Below, piece after piece: positions 6,510 to 7,490 of a DNA stretch of 7,490 bases. The translations under genes were made by a program, and so were the position numbers. The first letter of the stretch is position 1, and every line of letters starts with the position of its first letter. The stretch covers positions 312 to 7,801 of the forward strand of contig DNGN01000033.1 in NCBI GenBank assembly GCA_003486225.1, written 5' to 3'. Source of the stretch: Chloroflexota bacterium (GTDB taxonomy: Bacteria > Chloroflexota > Anaerolineae > Anaerolineales > UBA11579). Under the pieces are notes generated by a model, which saw nothing but the letters and a program-made list of their open reading frames with translations, ran no database searches and was not told the DNA's origin.

Positions 6510-6610
6510 CTGTCCAGCAGCTACATTCCCATTCTTTTGTCGTATAATTTCAGAGTGCCAACACCTTTTTATCACCTGAGTATTGCCACCGAGCTGCTGG
6601 ACAGTCCAGC
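6510..6610. repeat. 13-bp perfect inverted repeat bracketing a promoter and start codon
   Basis: CTGTCCAGCAGCT (6510-6522) is the exact reverse complement of AGCTGCTGGACAG (6592-6604), with 69 bases between them. The right arm also overlaps a local palindrome, GCTGGAC-A-GTCCAGC (6596-6610), so the GTCCAGC core occurs three times. The left arm abuts the expected -35 position of the TATAAT promoter, and the right arm lies in codons 13-17 of the downstream gene. Seen directly; an operator role is inference, and the right arm must also encode protein. Confidence 0.6.
6543..6548 (+). promoter_or_regulatory. Perfect -10 box for the phospholipase C-like gene
   Basis: TATAAT matches the -10 consensus fully. 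The best -35 at a 17-base spacing is poor (GCTACA, 6520-6525, 3/6). The expected transcription start, about seven bases downstream, coincides with the GTG start codon at 6555, which suggests a leaderless transcript. Confidence 0.55.
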
Positions 6611-7313
6611 CTTGCCAGAAGCGATACGAAGCTTGCTGCAGCAGCAGCGCTGCGCTTTCTTTTTAGGCAAGACTGCCCCAGACGTACAATCCCTCTCCGG
6701 CCAGCCGCGCCACGAGACCCATTTCTACCGCATCCCGCTGGTCGAATCGAATCCCCCCTGGGAGCGGTTGTTCAGCAGCTACCCCCAACTGGCCCGGGCT
6801 GACCAATTACCTCCTGACCAGGCGGTTTTCATGGCCGGGTACATCTGCCATCTGCAGGCAGATATTATCTGGATCAGAGAGCTCTTCCTGCCATATTTCC
6901 TGCCGCTGCTGGCAAAAATCCGCCGCAAACAGGTTGGCTACCTGCATAATGTGCTGCGTTCCTACCTGGATGAACGCATCCTGCATGACCTGCAGCAGGA
7001 TGTAGGCCAATGCCTGATGGATGTACAGGCCGAGAATTGGCTCCCCTTTGTGCAAGCAAAATACCTGACGGAATGGCGCAACTTTATCGCTGGTCAGCTG
7101 ATGCCGGGGGCCAAGGTTCAAACGGTGGAGGTCTTTGCTGCTCGCATGAAAATGCCCGTTGAGGCGTTGTTGGAACTGCTGCACTCCGAGAGCCGGATGG
7201 AAAGCGAAATCTTTTCTTTTATCCCCTATCAAGTGCTGGTAGAATATCGATTGAAACTGGTCTCCTCCAATCTCGAACTTCTGGGGGAATATTTCAGCGA
7301 AATGCAATCATAA
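6555..7313 (+). CDS. Zinc-dependent phospholipase C-like protein
   Basis: The 252-residue product resembles the zinc-dependent phospholipase C family (PF00882-like). Likely metal ligands are His7 (in MPTPFYHL), Asp43 (GKTAPD, 38-43), His53 and His56 (RHETHFY, 52-58), and His99 with Asp103 in GYICHLQAD (95-103), the HxxxD pattern of the family. His131 and Asp139 may add ligands. No signal peptide or transmembrane segment is visible, so unlike secreted phospholipases it is predicted to be cytoplasmic, and its substrate is unknown. The GTG at 6555 is chosen because the family commonly begins MPTPFxHL and because a more upstream TTG (6537) would place the TATAAT box inside the coding region. No Shine-Dalgarno sequence precedes the GTG. 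A glycosyltransferase gene follows nine bases after its stop. Confidence 0.78.
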   Translation: MPTPFYHLSIATELLDSPALPEAIRSLLQQQRCAFFLGKTAPDVQSLSGQPRHETHFYRIPLVESNPPWERLFSSYPQLARADQLPPDQAVFMAGYICHLQADIIWIRELFLPYFLPLLAKIRRKQVGYLHNVLRSYLDERILHDLQQDVGQCLMDVQAENWLPFVQAKYLTEWRNFIAGQLMPGAKVQTVEVFAARMKMPVEALLELLHSESRMESEIFSFIPYQVLVEYRLKLVSSNLELLGEYFSEMQS

Positions 7314-7322
7314 GGATCTATT

Positions 7323-7490
7323 TTGAGCGAAACATCCATTTATCTGTCCATCATCGTGCCAGCATACAACGAGGAAGCGCGTCTGCCTTCTACACTAGAA
7401 CAGATTTGTGCGTACCTCTCCACTCAAAGCTATACCTACGAAGTCATCGTGGTAGAAAACAACAGCCAGGACCGCACCCTGGAAATTGCC
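7323..7490 (+). CDS. Family 2 glycosyltransferase, N-terminal part (runs off the right edge)
   Basis: The visible 56 residues match the start of a GT-A fold, family 2 glycosyltransferase: SIIVPAYNEEARLPSTL (9-25) is the nucleotide-sugar binding beta strand and loop, and YEVIVVENNSQDRTLEIA (39-56) is the second beta strand and loop. The second loop usually reads DDGSxDxT; here it is ENNSQDRT, so the first acidic residue is Glu and the next is Asn. The style resembles dolichyl/polyprenyl-phosphate sugar transferases (Alg5/DPM-like), but the donor and acceptor cannot be told from this fragment. The start is TTG at 7323, supported by AAGGA with a six-base spacer that overlaps the previous stop codon. 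It is probably co-transcribed with the phospholipase C-like gene. Confidence 0.85.
   Translation, partial: MSETSIYLSIIVPAYNEEARLPSTLEQICAYLSTQSYTYEVIVVENNSQDRTLEIA

Larger units (their letters stand above)
6335..6554. other. Divergent intergenic region with small inverted repeats
   Basis: This 220-base region separates the divergently transcribed fusion gene and the phospholipase C-like gene. It contains GGTGA/TCACC (6406-6410 with 6418-6422) enclosed by GTGCC/GGCAC (6390-6394 with 6424-6428). A second structure has GGCATG/CATGCC around a TAT loop (6442-6456) enclosed by TCGCA/TGCGA (6431-6435 with 6459-6463). A stretch at 6464-6484, GTTCAAATCC followed by AGGTCGCCCAT, resembles the 3' part of a tRNA, but no D-arm, anticodon arm or well-paired acceptor stem can be built. 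A structured RNA, a regulator-binding region or a decayed tRNA-like fragment are all possible. Confidence 0.4.

Noticed and set aside
6537..6554. TTG start six codons upstream for the phospholipase C-like gene
   Set aside because: It would place the consensus TATAAT in the coding sequence, has no Shine-Dalgarno sequence, and the family typically begins at the MPTPF residues.
6807..7307. A 166-codon minus-strand frame
   Set aside because: Antisense to the phospholipase C-like gene, which has family motifs and a promoter; no domain is recognisable in the antisense product.

Overview
The window looks like a piece of a mid-GC bacterial chromosome, most likely a member of the Chloroflexota (Anaerolineae-like). 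That assignment is inferred from several traits together: an IF-2 with a very short N-terminus, a NusA with a long acidic C-terminal tail, and a DHH-CBS-nucleotidyltransferase fusion. No single diagnostic marker is present. I see no mobile element, CRISPR array, rRNA or canonical tRNA.

Layout. Positions 1-2900 (minus strand) hold a transcription/translation operon read right to left: nusA, then rnpM (ylxR), then infB, which runs off the left edge. Neither rimP, which usually precedes nusA, nor the L7Ae-like ylxQ gene, which often sits between ylxR and infB, is present. Positions 2901-3153 are the nusA leader and promoter region. It holds a good extended -10 promoter and three 9-base elements that can form two mutually exclusive hairpins, so transcription attenuation is possible. 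Positions 3154-6334 (minus) hold a two-gene unit: an 878-residue DHH/DHHA1-CBS-CBS-class II tRNA nucleotidyltransferase fusion, overlapped by 23 bases by a GNAT acetyltransferase gene.

Positions 6335-6554 are a divergent intergenic region with several small inverted repeats and a perfect TATAAT box. The box lies six bases before a GTG codon that lacks a Shine-Dalgarno sequence, so the gene may give a leaderless mRNA. A 13-bp perfect inverted repeat brackets this promoter and start. Positions 6555-7490 (plus) hold a zinc-dependent phospholipase C-like protein of unknown substrate and, nine bases downstream, the start of a family 2 glycosyltransferase that runs off the right edge.

How the genes fit together. 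The left operon joins transcription elongation/termination (NusA), a small RNA-binding modulator (RnpM) and translation initiation (IF-2). The central fusion protein probably acts on tRNA 3' ends and on small oligonucleotides or nucleotides. The right-hand pair may belong to lipid or cell-envelope metabolism, but that is only suggested by adjacency. The most interesting points are the nusA leader with competing hairpins, the fused nucleotidyltransferase, and the leaderless start framed by an inverted repeat.
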